The notes: a model not told the origin generated them from the sequence alone. 64,000 nt of DNA from Microbacterium lemovicicum (GCF_003991875.1 NZ_CP031423.1:2046001-2110000); one strand, 5' to 3'. Shown: positions 7,102 to 15,840, numbered from the stretch's first letter. Made by a program: numbers and translations.

Positions 7102-8223
7102 CTACGGCCGACCGGCGTCGGCCAGTCCGGTCCCCTCGAGCCCGGTGACCTCGAGCCCGAGCCACTCGGCGAGAGCCTCGATCTCGGCGCGCACGGCGGC
7201 CGCCACAGGACGGGTGAACGGCTCGTCCTGATGGACGGCGAACACGCGCAGCATCCCGGCCTTGCGGTCGGCCTTCGCGTCGAGCTTGCCGACGAAGCGG
7301 TCGCCGTGCAGGATCGGCAGCGCGAAGTAGCCCCAGCGCCGTGTGGCCGCGGGCTTGTACATCTCCAGGATGTACTCGAAGCCGAAGAGGTCCTGCAGGC
7401 GCTCCCGATCGAAGATGAGCCGATCGAACGGCGACAGCAGCGCCGTCCGCCCGGCGAAGCGATCGACGGCCTCCAGCGCCTCCGCATCGACGCGCCACTC
7501 GCCGTCGACGCCGTCGACGGTCGCCGGCTCTCCGACGGCGCCGACGTCCAGCGCCTCGTAGGGCTGCGCGACGCCCGTGCTGCGTGCGATGCCGAGCGAG
7601 CCCAGCCGGCGCTCGGTGCGCTCGCGTGCGGCATCCTCGGCGGACAGCTCGGGAAGGTCCCCGGGGTAGACCCGTTCGGCGAGGTCGAACAGCCGCCCCT
7701 TGCGATCGCGCCGGGACACCGCGACCGTGCCGTCGGACAGCAGCAGCTCGAGCATCTGCGCGGCGTTGCGGTTGTTCGTCCACCCGCTGGAGGCCCAGGA
7801 CACCTGCGCGGTGTCGGGGATCTCGGCCGCGTGCAGCGGCCCCTCCGCGCGCAGCCGCGCCAGCACGTCTGCGCGGAATCCCTCGTTCGCGGCCAGCCAC
7901 TGCCGGCCGTACTCGTGGAGCGGACGACGGGCCATGTCGGGCCGGATGAGGGGCAGATCCGACATCAGCCGGTAGAAGCCGCCCCATTCGAAGAGGTCGC
8001 GCTCGTCTTCCACGGCCCGCACGAGGTCGGCGGGCTGAAAAGGTGCGCCCAGCCGCGACCAGAGGATGAGGTCGGCGCTCGGCGCGATCGCGGCGGTGGG
8101 CTCGATGTTGACCGCCGTCAGCCCGTACACGGTCTCCACGATCGCCGCGGGGCGCTCGGCCGACAGCAGCTGCGCCTGGATGGCCAGGCGGCGCGCGTCC
8201 CGCGCCGAGAGCGTCATCGCCAT
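7102..8223 (-). CDS. HTH_42 winged-helix paralog with altered catalytic motif
   Basis: A 373-residue relative of the YcaQ-like gene on the other strand. The same order of blocks is seen: N-terminal helices, SADLILWSRLG (compare ARSHYMPLFSRLG in the neighbour), winged-helix repeats, and LLSPFDRLIFDRERLQDLFGFEY followed by the conserved GYFALPILHGDRFVGKLDAKADR. At the place of the catalytic QID it has Asn39-Ile40-Glu41 (VNIEP), so the usual glycosylase chemistry may be lost or altered. It could be a DNA-binding protein or a diverged glycosylase. The start is the ATG at 8223; an alternative ATG lies two codons downstream. Confidence 0.85.
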   Translation of the reverse strand: MAMTLSARDARRLAIQAQLLSAERPAAIVETVYGLTAVNIEPTAAIAPSADLILWSRLGAPFQPADLVRAVEDERDLFEWGGFYRLMSDLPLIRPDMARRPLHEYGRQWLAANEGFRADVLARLRAEGPLHAAEIPDTAQVSWASSGWTNNRNAAQMLELLLSDGTVAVSRRDRKGRLFDLAERVYPGDLPELSAEDAARERTERRLGSLGIARSTGVAQPYEALDVGAVGEPATVDGVDGEWRVDAEALEAVDRFAGRTALLSPFDRLIFDRERLQDLFGFEYILEMYKPAATRRWGYFALPILHGDRFVGKLDAKADRKAGMLRVFAVHQDEPFTRPVAAAVRAEIEALAEWLGLEVTGLEGTGLADAGRP

Positions 8224-8255
8224 GCGGCGAGGCTACCCCCGATGCCGGACACCGC

Positions 8256-9143
8256 TCAGAACGAGCCGCCGATCTGCGTCAGACGCGCGATCCGATCGGC
8301 GATCGGGGGGTGCGTCGAGAACATCCGCGAGAACGCATGCGGCTTCAGGGGGTCCGAGATCCACAGGTGCGCCATCGACGTGCTCGCTCTCTGCAGCGGC
8401 CGCCCGTACTCGTCGAGCTTGGCCAGTGCGGAGGAAAGTCCGTCGGGATCGCGGGTGGTCATCGCGCTGGTGGCGTCGGCGAGGTATTCGCGCTGGCGCG
8501 AGATGGCGGCCTGCACCGCCCCCGCGAGAAGCGGCGCCACGACGGCGGCGACGAGACCGAACAGCAGGAACACGACCTGCGCCTGGTTGTTGCCGCCCCG
8601 CGATCGCCCGCCGAAGAACGCGACGCGCAGCATGACGTCGGCCAGGATCCCCACGGCCACGACGAGTCCGAAGACGATCAGCGAGACGCGGATGTCGTAG
8701 TTGCGGATGTGGCCGAGCTCGTGTCCGAGCACGCCCTCGAGCTCGCGGTCGGTCATCAGCTCGAACAGACCCGTCGTCACGGTGATGGCGGCCTCTTCGG
8801 GCTTGCGTCCGGTGGCGAGGGCGTTGGGTGCGCCATCTTCCACGACGTACAGCTTCGGCATCGGCGTGCCGGTCGTGATGCAGAGGTTCTCCACCAGGCG
8901 CCAGTAGCGCGGGGCATCGGCCTTCGTGACCTCGACGGCTCCCGACAGGGCCAGCGCCTCGCGATCGGCGAGGAAGTACTGCACCGTGGCGTAGCCCGCG
9001 GCGAAGAGGAGGATACCGGCGGTGATCCACCAGTTGTTGCCGGCCGGCCACCCCGCGAGCAGCCCGACGGCGCCCAGCAGCAGCACGAACGCGATGAGGA
9101 TGAACCAGGTGTTGCGCTTGTTGCGCGCGATCGCGCTGTACAC
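8256..9143 (-). CDS. htpX: M48 family membrane metalloprotease HtpX
   Basis: A 295-residue zinc protease that degrades damaged membrane proteins. Two N-terminal transmembrane segments (about 12-55) precede the catalytic motif HELGHIRNYD; a glutamate further on supplies the third zinc ligand. Two more hydrophobic segments lie near residues 155-175 and 190-210. The C-terminus contains the family motif FSTHPPIADRIARL. It follows lemA by eight bases. The lemA-htpX pair is widespread and the two probably form one operon. Confidence 0.93.
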   Translation of the reverse strand: MYSAIARNKRNTWFILIAFVLLLGAVGLLAGWPAGNNWWITAGILLFAAGYATVQYFLADREALALSGAVEVTKADAPRYWRLVENLCITTGTPMPKLYVVEDGAPNALATGRKPEEAAITVTTGLFELMTDRELEGVLGHELGHIRNYDIRVSLIVFGLVVAVGILADVMLRVAFFGGRSRGGNNQAQVVFLLFGLVAAVVAPLLAGAVQAAISRQREYLADATSAMTTRDPDGLSSALAKLDEYGRPLQRASTSMAHLWISDPLKPHAFSRMFSTHPPIADRIARLTQIGGSF

Positions 9144-9151
9144 GGGTCAGA

Positions 9152-9721
9152 TCAGAACTGCACCCGGGGAGGCTCCGAGATCGCGGCGCCGTCGACCACC
9201 TCGAAGAACTCGCGCTCCGAGAACCCGAGGTTGCGGGCGAACAGGTTGTTCGGGAACACCTTGATCTTGGTGTTCAGCTCGCGCACGCCGCCGTTGTAGA
9301 ACCGGCGCGAGGCCTGGATCTTGTCCTCGGTGTCGACGATGGACTGCTGCAGCTGAAGGAAATTCTGGCTCGCCTGCAGCTGCGGGTAGGCCTCGGCCAC
9401 CGCGAACAGCGACTTCAGCGCCTGCTGCATGTGACCCTCGGCGACACCGGCGTCGGCGGGACTGCCCGCGGTCAGTGTCTCGGCCCTCGCACGGGTGACG
9501 TTCTCGAAGACCGCCTTCTCGTGGGCGGCATACCCCTTCACCGCCTCGATGAGGTTCGGCAGCAGGTCGGCGCGGCGCTTCAGCTGCACCGTGATGTCGC
9601 TCCACGCCTCATCCACCCGCACATTCAGCTGCACGAGCGAGTTGTAGGTCGCCCAAAGGTAGATGCCGCCGATCACGACCAGCGCGACGACGATCAGGAC
9701 AGGGATCAGCCATTCCCACAT
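9152..9721 (-). CDS. lemA: LemA family protein
   Basis: A 189-residue membrane-anchored protein. One N-terminal transmembrane segment (about 4-24) is followed by the LemA helical domain with the hallmark VDEAWSDITVQLKRRADLLPN and AVKGYAAHEKAVFENV. The extracytoplasmic part is a long alpha-helical bundle, and the C-terminal LNTKIKVFPNNLFARNLGF is also conserved. The ATG at 9721 has GGAG about ten bases upstream; the longer reading from 9751 adds ten residues without support. Function is not firmly known; the gene pair with htpX suggests envelope stress or protein quality control. Confidence 0.93.
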   Translation of the reverse strand: MWEWLIPVLIVVALVVIGGIYLWATYNSLVQLNVRVDEAWSDITVQLKRRADLLPNLIEAVKGYAAHEKAVFENVTRARAETLTAGSPADAGVAEGHMQQALKSLFAVAEAYPQLQASQNFLQLQQSIVDTEDKIQASRRFYNGGVRELNTKIKVFPNNLFARNLGFSEREFFEVVDGAAISEPPRVQF

Positions 9722-9802
9722 AGCGTGGACTCCGTTCGAGGTTGTGTACATCGTACCGAGCGGGCGCTTACGAGCCTGCGACCGGGAGGCGACTCCCAGG
9801 GG

Positions 9803-11116
9803 TTATTCACCGAGTATGCGGCCGGTATACCGGTTCGTGAAAACCCGCTCCGGGTCCCATCGGTCGCGGAGCGCGACGAAGTCGTCGAACCGCGGGTAGC
9901 GGTCTCGGAGGGCTGCAGCATCCTGCGTGTGCATCTTTCCCCAGTGCGGACGACCTTCGTGCGCCAGCAGGATCTCCTCCGCGGCGGCGAAGTACGCCTC
10001 GGGATCCTCGCGCCAATACCGGTGCACGGCGATGTAGCCCGTGGCGCGGCCGTGCGCGGTAGAGAGCCACAGGTCGTCGGCCGCGGCGAAGCGCACCTCG
10101 ACGGGGAACGAGATGCGCCACCCCCGCTGCCGGATGAGGTCGCGGAGCTCCTCGAATGCGGGCCGCACGTGCTCGGCGGGCAGGGCGTACTCCAGCTCGC
10201 GGAAGCGCACGGTGCGCGACTGCGTCAGCACCCGGTCGGAGCGGTCGGTGTACTCGCGATCTCCGGTCAGGCGCACGGCCAACCGCGAGAACGGCGGGAT
10301 GATCGCCGGCACGATCCTTCCCGTCGCGCATGCGACCCGGTAGACGCCGTTGGACAGCAGACTCTCGTCGAGCCAGCGTCCGACCGGCGGAAGCGGCCGG
10401 CGCACGGCGTCGCCGGGCAGACGGGTCTGCGTCTTCGTCAGCGCCACGTCGGTGTGGGGAAACCAGTAGAACTCGAAATGATCGGATGCCGCGGCCCGCT
10501 CCCCGAGGGTGCCGAGCACGTCCGGCAGCGGCTCGGGATGCTCCACCGCCGCGAGGAGGAAGGCCGGCACGCACTGGAGGGTGACGTCGACGAGGATCCC
10601 TAGCGCTCCGAGCCCGACCGCGACGGCGGGGAGCATCTCGGGGTGTCTGGTCTCGTCGACGGTCAGCAGTTCTCCCTCCGCCGTGACCAGCGTCGCGCCG
10701 ACCACCCGGGCGGAGAGGCCGGCGAAGCGCGCGCCCGTGCCGTGCGTGCCCGTGGAGATCGCGCCCGCGATCGACTGCCGGTCGATGTCGCCGAGGTTCT
10801 CCATGGCGAGACCGTAGGGTTCCAGCAGCGCCGGGATGAGATGGAGCCGCGTGCCCGCGTGCAGGCGGACGCGCCCGCGGGGCACGTCCACCTCGATCAG
10901 ACCGGAGAGGTCGGACAGGTCGAGGAGCACACCCGGTGCGACCGCGATGCCCGAGAAGCTGTGGCCCGCTCCGACGGCCTTGACCCGCATCCCGCGGCGG
11001 CGGGCAGCCTGCACCGCGCGCTGAACGGCCTCGGCGGATGCCGGGCGCTCGACGCGCTGCGGGCGGATCGTCTCCGTGCGTCCCCAGTTCTGCCACGGTG
11101 CTCCGGGCCGGGTCAC
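9803..11116 (-). CDS. D-arabinono-1,4-lactone oxidase family FAD enzyme
   Basis: A 437-residue cytosolic oxidase of the aldonolactone oxidase family (L-gulono- or D-arabinono-lactone oxidase). The N-terminal PCMH FAD-binding domain has VKAVGAGHSFSGIAV and later STGTHGTGARF. The C-terminal ALO domain ends with HWGKMHTQDAAALRDRYP and WDPERVFTNRY. The histidine of GAGHS is the usual flavin-contact site. The GTG start overlaps the stop of the upstream PLP enzyme by four bases. The natural lactone is unknown; in actinobacteria related enzymes oxidise gulonolactone or xylitol-like polyols. Confidence 0.9.
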   Translation of the reverse strand: MTRPGAPWQNWGRTETIRPQRVERPASAEAVQRAVQAARRRGMRVKAVGAGHSFSGIAVAPGVLLDLSDLSGLIEVDVPRGRVRLHAGTRLHLIPALLEPYGLAMENLGDIDRQSIAGAISTGTHGTGARFAGLSARVVGATLVTAEGELLTVDETRHPEMLPAVAVGLGALGILVDVTLQCVPAFLLAAVEHPEPLPDVLGTLGERAAASDHFEFYWFPHTDVALTKTQTRLPGDAVRRPLPPVGRWLDESLLSNGVYRVACATGRIVPAIIPPFSRLAVRLTGDREYTDRSDRVLTQSRTVRFRELEYALPAEHVRPAFEELRDLIRQRGWRISFPVEVRFAAADDLWLSTAHGRATGYIAVHRYWREDPEAYFAAAEEILLAHEGRPHWGKMHTQDAAALRDRYPRFDDFVALRDRWDPERVFTNRYTGRILGE

Positions 11117-12360
11117 AGGAACGCCTTCCCTTCGCCGCGGTACGTCGGGGCATCGCCGACGACGCGGTCGCCCTCGACGAGGCGGTAGCGGTCGACGCGC
11201 TCGGCGAGCTCACCGCTCTTCGCGTGGCGGAACCAGACGCGGTCGCCGACCCCGAGACGGCGGGCGGCATCGCCCTGCAGCGGCGTCTGCACCTCGCCCG
11301 CACCCTCCCGCCCGAGCATCCTCAGCCGCGGCGGCCAGACGGGCAGCGGCTGACGAGACGGCGCCGGCGGGCCGGAGGCGACCCAGCCTCCGCCGAGCAC
11401 GGTGACGATGTCGGGGGCGGGCTTGCGCACCACCTCGAGCGCGAACGCGGCCGCGGGCGCCGGCTGGAACGAACGGTAGCCGTCGAAGAGATGGCCGGCG
11501 AGCAGTCCGCTGCCCGCGGTCAGCTCGGTCACCGCCGGTTCGGAGGACGTGCGCTCCAGCGACCCGGTGCCTCCGCCGTTGACGAACTCGAGCGGGGCGA
11601 TGCGCCGGAGGGCAGCCACGATGGCGGCGCGTCGGTCGGCGAGCTCTCCGGCCGATCGCCGCTGCATCCAGCGGATGACCGGATCGCCGGGGCCGGCGGC
11701 ATCCGGCTGCCCCGCGATCTGCGCCTCGTACATCATGAGTCCGACGAGCCGGAAGCCGGGGCGCGCCGACACGGCACGCGCGAGTGCGGTCACCTCCCCC
11801 GCGTCGTGCACGGGAGACCGGCGCACGCCGATGTGGCCGAGCCCGCGTGTGCGCCACGACGCGTCGGCGTCGATGGCGACCCGCAGCACGGGCCTCCGCC
11901 CGGCGGGGGCGACGGCGTCGACCAGGTCGAGCTGGGCGACGTCGTCGATCATGAGCGTCACGCGCGCGGCCGCCTCGTCGTCGGCGGCGAGACGGGCGAT
12001 CGCGGCGCGGTCGGCGGTGGGATAGCCCAGCACGACGTCGCGGTGGTCCTCCGCGAGCCACAGAGCCTCCGGCAGTGTGAAGGCGAGCACCCCGGCGTAG
12101 CCCGGCAGGGCGAGGGTGTCCTCGAGCACCCGGCGGACGCGGACCGACTTGCTCGCCACGCGGATCGGCACGCCCGCGGCGCGCGCGACCATGTCGAGCG
12201 CGTTGCGGCGCAGGGCTGACACGTCGATGACGGCCACCGGGCCGGACAGGTGACCGATCGCGCGGGTCAGCGCCGCCCAGTTCTGCGCCGGATCACGCCG
12301 GGGCTCGGATTCCGGCGCCGTCGGTGGGTCGCGTCGTGATCGCCCCGTCCGTCCGCGCAT
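11113..12360 (-). CDS. Amino acid deaminase/aldolase, alanine racemase-like fold
   Basis: A 415-residue fold-type III PLP protein related to D-serine dehydratase and D-threonine aldolase. The PLP lysine lies in RVASKSVRVRR at about residue 86. Strand motifs of the TIM barrel follow (GVLAFTLPEALWLAE, VLRVAIDADASWR, GLMMYEAQIAG), with EFVNGGGTGS near the phosphate site, then a C-terminal beta domain. It is translationally coupled to the lactone oxidase. Together the pair may handle an uncommon sugar acid or D-amino acid, which is inference. The ATG at 12360 lacks a clear Shine-Dalgarno sequence. Confidence 0.85.
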   Translation of the reverse strand: MRGRTGRSRRDPPTAPESEPRRDPAQNWAALTRAIGHLSGPVAVIDVSALRRNALDMVARAAGVPIRVASKSVRVRRVLEDTLALPGYAGVLAFTLPEALWLAEDHRDVVLGYPTADRAAIARLAADDEAAARVTLMIDDVAQLDLVDAVAPAGRRPVLRVAIDADASWRTRGLGHIGVRRSPVHDAGEVTALARAVSARPGFRLVGLMMYEAQIAGQPDAAGPGDPVIRWMQRRSAGELADRRAAIVAALRRIAPLEFVNGGGTGSLERTSSEPAVTELTAGSGLLAGHLFDGYRSFQPAPAAAFALEVVRKPAPDIVTVLGGGWVASGPPAPSRQPLPVWPPRLRMLGREGAGEVQTPLQGDAARRLGVGDRVWFRHAKSGELAERVDRYRLVEGDRVVGDAPTYRGEGKAFL

Positions 12361-12397
12361 GGGGCTCAGCCTAGGACGCGCGCCCGACGGGCGCCGG

Positions 12398-12474
12398 TGG
12401 TGCCCCCGCTGGGATTCGAACCCAGACCTGGAGCGATTTTAAGTCGCCTGCCTCTGCCGTTGGGCTACGGGGGC
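12398..12474 (-). tRNA. tRNA-Leu (anticodon UAA), short variable arm, CCA encoded
   Basis: The 77-base gene folds as a full cloverleaf. The acceptor stem is GCCCCCG/CGGGGGC with A73 and an encoded CCA. The D arm has a three-base stem (GCC/GGC) and the ten-base loop CAACGGCAGA, the form usual in class II tRNA-Leu. The anticodon stem is GGCGA/TCGCT with loop CTTAAAA, so the anticodon is UAA. The T arm is CTGGG-TTCGAAT-CCCAG. The variable region is only six bases (CCAGGT), instead of the long stem-loop typical of tRNA-Leu. It reads UUA, which is very rare at this GC content. Confidence 0.93.
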
Positions 12475-12510
12475 GCCGCGCGCGGCACGCGACCAGGCTA
12501 CCCAGAGGAC

Positions 12511-12546
12511 GGCGGCCCGCCGACGTCGGAACGTCGGCGGGCCGCC
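12511..12546 (-). terminator. Strong hairpin after the NADH dehydrogenase gene
   Basis: Perfect 16-base inverted repeat (arms 12511-12526 and 12531-12546) with a four-base loop, seven bases past the ndh stop codon. There is no T-run, as is common for actinobacterial terminators. Confidence 0.85.
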
Positions 12547-12553
12547 GGGAGCC

Positions 12554-13981
12554 TCAGGAAGCGGCGGACGTCTTCGCGCCCGCACCGACCTTCTCGGGAG
12601 CCGCCTTGTCAGAGGGCGCCGCCTCGACGGGCTGCGGCGGACGGGGGCGGGCGGCGAACTGCTCGAACACCTCGCGCGGCTTCTGCACGGTCTCGAGGTT
12701 GACCAGGTCGCGGCCCAGCCAGAAGTTGTTCCAGAAGCCCCACAGGATGCGCCACTTGCGCTCCCACGAGGGCATCGCCAGCGTGTGGTAGCCGCGGTGG
12801 GCGAACCAGGCGATGAGGCCCTTGAGCGCGATCTTGCCGGACTGGAAGACGCCGTTGTACAGACCGAGGCCGGCGACGGCGCCGAGGTTCTTGTGGAAGT
12901 ACTGCTTCGGCAGCTCGCCGCGGAGCACCGCGGTGAGGTTCTTCGCGAGAAGCTTGGCCTGGCGCACCGCGTGCTGCGCGTTGGGCACGCAGAATCCGCC
13001 GACACCGCCGCCCGACAGGTCGGGCACGGCCGCGACGTCACCGGCGGCCCAGGCGCCCTCGACGAAGGCCTCCTCGGTTCCGACGCGCAGGTCGGCGCGG
13101 GTCTGGATGCGACCGCGCTCCTCGACGGGCAGGTCGCCGCCGCGGACGACCGTGGGGTTGGCCATGACGCCGGCGGTCCAGATGATGAGGTCGGTCGGGA
13201 TGACCTCGCCGGTGGAGAGCTCGACGTTGCCGTCGACGGCGCTGGTGAGCTGGGTGTCGAGGTGCACGTTGGCACCACGCTTGGCGAGGTCCTTCAGCAC
13301 CCACTCGCTCGTCTTCAGCGACACCTCGGGCATGATCCGGCTCATCGCCTCGATGAGGTGGAAGTGCGTGTCGTCGAAGGACAGCTGCGGGTAGTTCTTC
13401 AGGAGCGCCGAGGCGAAGGAGCGGAGCTCCGCGAAGATCTCGATGCCCGCGAAGCCGCCGCCGACCACCACGACCGTCAGAAGACGGTCGCGCTCGGGAC
13501 CTGCGGGGATGACCGATGCGCGGTCGAAGTTCGACATCAGGCGGTCGCGGATCGCGACGGCCTCCTCGATCGTCTTCAGTCCGATCGCGTTGTCGGCGAT
13601 GCCCGGGATCGGGAAGGTGCGCGAGACGGCGCCGGCCGTCACGACGATCTGGTCGTACTCCTGCTCCCAGGGCTCGCCCTCGATCGGCGTGATCGTGGCC
13701 ACCTTCTGGGCGTGGTTGATGCCGGTGACCTTTGCGGCCACGACCGTGGTGCGCTTGAGGTGGCGACGCAGGGCGACGACCGCGTGACGCGGCTCGATGG
13801 AGCTCGCGGCGACCTCGGGGAGGAACGGCTGGTACGTCATGTAGGGCAGCGGGTCGACGATCGTGACCTCGGCCTCGCCCTTGCGCAGCTCCTTCTCGAG
13901 CTTCCAGGCGGTGTAGAAGCCGGCGTACCCACCACCCACGATGAGGATCTTGGGCACAGCGGTGGTGACGGTGCTGGTCAC
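12554..13981 (-). CDS. ndh: Type II NADH dehydrogenase
   Basis: A 475-residue single-subunit, non-proton-pumping NADH:quinone oxidoreductase, peripheral on the inner face of the membrane. The FAD-binding Rossmann motif is ILIVGGGYAGFYTAW (residues 12-26) and the NAD-binding motif is VVVVGGGFAGIEIFAEL (about 172). The conserved C-terminal FAD contact is WAAGDVAAVP. The C-terminal part (about 355-430) is hydrophobic and aromatic-rich, consistent with membrane attachment, and ends in a Pro/Ala-rich low-complexity tail. It feeds NADH electrons to menaquinone. The start is the ATG at 13981, 21 bases from the preceding gene's stop. Confidence 0.93.
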   Translation of the reverse strand: MTSTVTTAVPKILIVGGGYAGFYTAWKLEKELRKGEAEVTIVDPLPYMTYQPFLPEVAASSIEPRHAVVALRRHLKRTTVVAAKVTGINHAQKVATITPIEGEPWEQEYDQIVVTAGAVSRTFPIPGIADNAIGLKTIEEAVAIRDRLMSNFDRASVIPAGPERDRLLTVVVVGGGFAGIEIFAELRSFASALLKNYPQLSFDDTHFHLIEAMSRIMPEVSLKTSEWVLKDLAKRGANVHLDTQLTSAVDGNVELSTGEVIPTDLIIWTAGVMANPTVVRGGDLPVEERGRIQTRADLRVGTEEAFVEGAWAAGDVAAVPDLSGGGVGGFCVPNAQHAVRQAKLLAKNLTAVLRGELPKQYFHKNLGAVAGLGLYNGVFQSGKIALKGLIAWFAHRGYHTLAMPSWERKWRILWGFWNNFWLGRDLVNLETVQKPREVFEQFAARPRPPQPVEAAPSDKAAPEKVGAGAKTSAAS

Positions 13982-14002
13982 GATGGGGGGTCTCCTAGCG
14001 GA

Positions 14003-15322
14003 TCAACTGCTCGAAGCGCGGGACGGGCGCGCCGATCGGATGCGTCGGACAGCTGCGGTGACGCCGAGCGCCACCAGTATAGCGCTGAGGGTCAGAGCCA
14101 GGAGCGGGAGGGTTCCATACAGGAGCGTGTCCGAGCTCGGCAGCAGCGGCGACACGGGCCGCGCTGCAGCGTCGGCGGGCGGCAGCGCCGGGATGACGAC
14201 CGGCGCCGATGTCGGGCCCGGTGCGGGGTCCGCGTCGGCCCTCCGGTAGAGCCGGATCCACTCCGACAGGCTCCCCATCGGGTTCTCGGAGACGTTCGGC
14301 ACGGTGGCGGAGGTCGCGGCGACGGCGGCCGCGGCATCCACGATCCCGTAGCCGTACAGGAGGGGGTCGTCCCCCGCAGCAGGACGGGTGGTGCGGATGA
14401 TGCGGTTGATGACGTTGTTCGCGTCGAGCTCGGGGTGGGCGGCCCGCACCAGCGCGATGATGCCGGCCACGATCGGCGCGGCACCGCTCGTGCCGCTCCA
14501 CTGCACGAGGCGACCGTCGGCCGAGACGCCCAGGAGGTCCTCGCTGGGCGCGGACACGCCGAGCGTGATGCCCTGGGTGGACGCCTCGACGCTCGCCCGT
14601 CCGGAGCGGTCGACGCCGGCGACGGTCAGGACGCCCGGGATCGTCGCGGGTGCGCCCACACGGGTGGTGCCGCTCCCCCGATTGCCGGCGGCCACGACCA
14701 CCACCACGTCGTGCTCGTAGGCGTAGAGGAACGCGCTGTCCCAGCTGGGGTCCCAGTCGGGCATGTTGGTGGTGAGGGACAGGTTGATGACGTCGGCGTC
14801 GTTGTCGACGGCCCAGCGCATGGCCGTGGCGATCTGCTCGACGAAGGGCACCTCGGCGGAGGCGCCGAAGCCGACGGAGATCGAGAGGAGCTCGGCTTCG
14901 GGGGCGACGCCGATCATGCCGGTGCTCGGTCCCGTGCCGCGCGCGGCGGCGAGTGACGCCACCCAGCTGCCGTGGTTGGCGTCCACCGCGCCCACCGGCG
15001 TGCGTCCGTCGTCGGTGCCGGTGCCCGACACGTCGGTGCCCGCGGCGACGGCGCCGGTGAATTCGACCGGACCGCGCGCGATGCCGGTGTCGATGATCGC
15101 GATGCGCGTGCCGGCTCCGCGGGAGGTCTTCCACGCCTCGGTGATGCCGGTGCCGTCGAGCCAGTACTCGGCGGAGCGCACCGGATCGGCCGTCGGCGAG
15201 GGCGCGACGGCGGCGGACACGGATGCCGGGACCGCGGCCGCACCCGCCGGCACAGCGGCCGCGCCGGTGAGCAGCGCGGCCAGCACGGTCATGGCGACCG
15301 CGGCGGCCGCGCGGCGCGTCAT
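14003..15322 (-). CDS. Mycosin-like S8 serine protease with C-terminal anchor
   Basis: A 439-residue subtilisin-family protease, probably exported and membrane-anchored. It has a signal peptide (residues 1 to about 29, Ala-rich), catalytic triad Asp78 (IIDTG), His117 (NHGSW) and Ser279 (SGTSGAAP), oxyanion Asn213 (AAGN), and one transmembrane segment at about 402-423 followed by a basic tail. This is the architecture of mycosins (MycP) of type VII secretion, but no ESX components are nearby. The ATG overlaps the DUF501 stop by four bases. It may be a general cell-surface protease of the eno-divIC-DUF501 operon; its substrate is unknown. Confidence 0.88.
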   Translation of the reverse strand: MTRRAAAAVAMTVLAALLTGAAAVPAGAAAVPASVSAAVAPSPTADPVRSAEYWLDGTGITEAWKTSRGAGTRIAIIDTGIARGPVEFTGAVAAGTDVSGTGTDDGRTPVGAVDANHGSWVASLAAARGTGPSTGMIGVAPEAELLSISVGFGASAEVPFVEQIATAMRWAVDNDADVINLSLTTNMPDWDPSWDSAFLYAYEHDVVVVVAAGNRGSGTTRVGAPATIPGVLTVAGVDRSGRASVEASTQGITLGVSAPSEDLLGVSADGRLVQWSGTSGAAPIVAGIIALVRAAHPELDANNVINRIIRTTRPAAGDDPLLYGYGIVDAAAAVAATSATVPNVSENPMGSLSEWIRLYRRADADPAPGPTSAPVVIPALPPADAAARPVSPLLPSSDTLLYGTLPLLALTLSAILVALGVTAAVRRIRSARPSRASSS

Positions 15323-15834
15323 CCCGCCGCCCCCGGCTCCGCGCACACGCAGCGCGACGGCGACCACGTCGACAGCGCGAGCGCGCGGTCGCCGATCGGG
15401 TTGACGCCGGGCCCTGCGGCGAGTGCGTGCCCGGCGAGCGCGTGGAGGCACTTGACGCGGGTGGGCATGCCCCCGGCCGAGATGCCCGCGATCTCCTCCA
15501 CGTCGCCGTAGCCGGCCCGGTCGGCCAGGTATGCCTCGTGCGCGGCACGGTAGGCGGCGGCGGTCTCCTCGTCCTCCAGCTCGGCGGCGAGGTCGGGCAT
15601 GACATGGTCGGCTTCGAGGACCGAGAGCGCGGCCGTGGCCGCGGGGTGGGTGAGGTAGTAGAAGGTCGGGAACGGGGTGCCGTCGGGCAGCCGCGGCGCG
15701 GTCGCGACCACGGTCGGGTTGCCGCAGACGCACCGCGCGGCGATCCCCACGACGCCGCGCATCGGCCGACCCAGCTGCTGACGCATGACCGCCAGGTCGG
15801 CGTCGGTGACGGGCGGGAAGGGTGGGGTGCTCAC
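15319..15834 (-). CDS. DUF501 domain-containing protein
   Basis: A 171-residue cytosolic protein of an actinobacterial family nearly always found next to divIC and enolase. It contains CVCGNPTVVATAPRLPDGTPF, TFYYLTHPAA and a conserved C-terminal RVKCLHALAGHALA with GVNPIGD, plus several cysteines that could bind metal. Function is unknown. The GTG at 15834 follows a TACTCT box at six bases. A longer reading to 15882 would add an Arg/Pro-rich stretch with no sign of conservation. It is translationally coupled to the S8 protease. Confidence 0.88.
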   Translation of the reverse strand: MSTPPFPPVTDADLAVMRQQLGRPMRGVVGIAARCVCGNPTVVATAPRLPDGTPFPTFYYLTHPAATAALSVLEADHVMPDLAAELEDEETAAAYRAAHEAYLADRAGYGDVEEIAGISAGGMPTRVKCLHALAGHALAAGPGVNPIGDRALALSTWSPSRCVCAEPGAAG

Positions 15835-15840
15835 CCCTCC

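Noticed and set aside
14003..14720. A type VII secretion locus suggested by the mycosin-like protease
   Set aside because: No EsxA/B, EccC or other ESX proteins are coded in the window.
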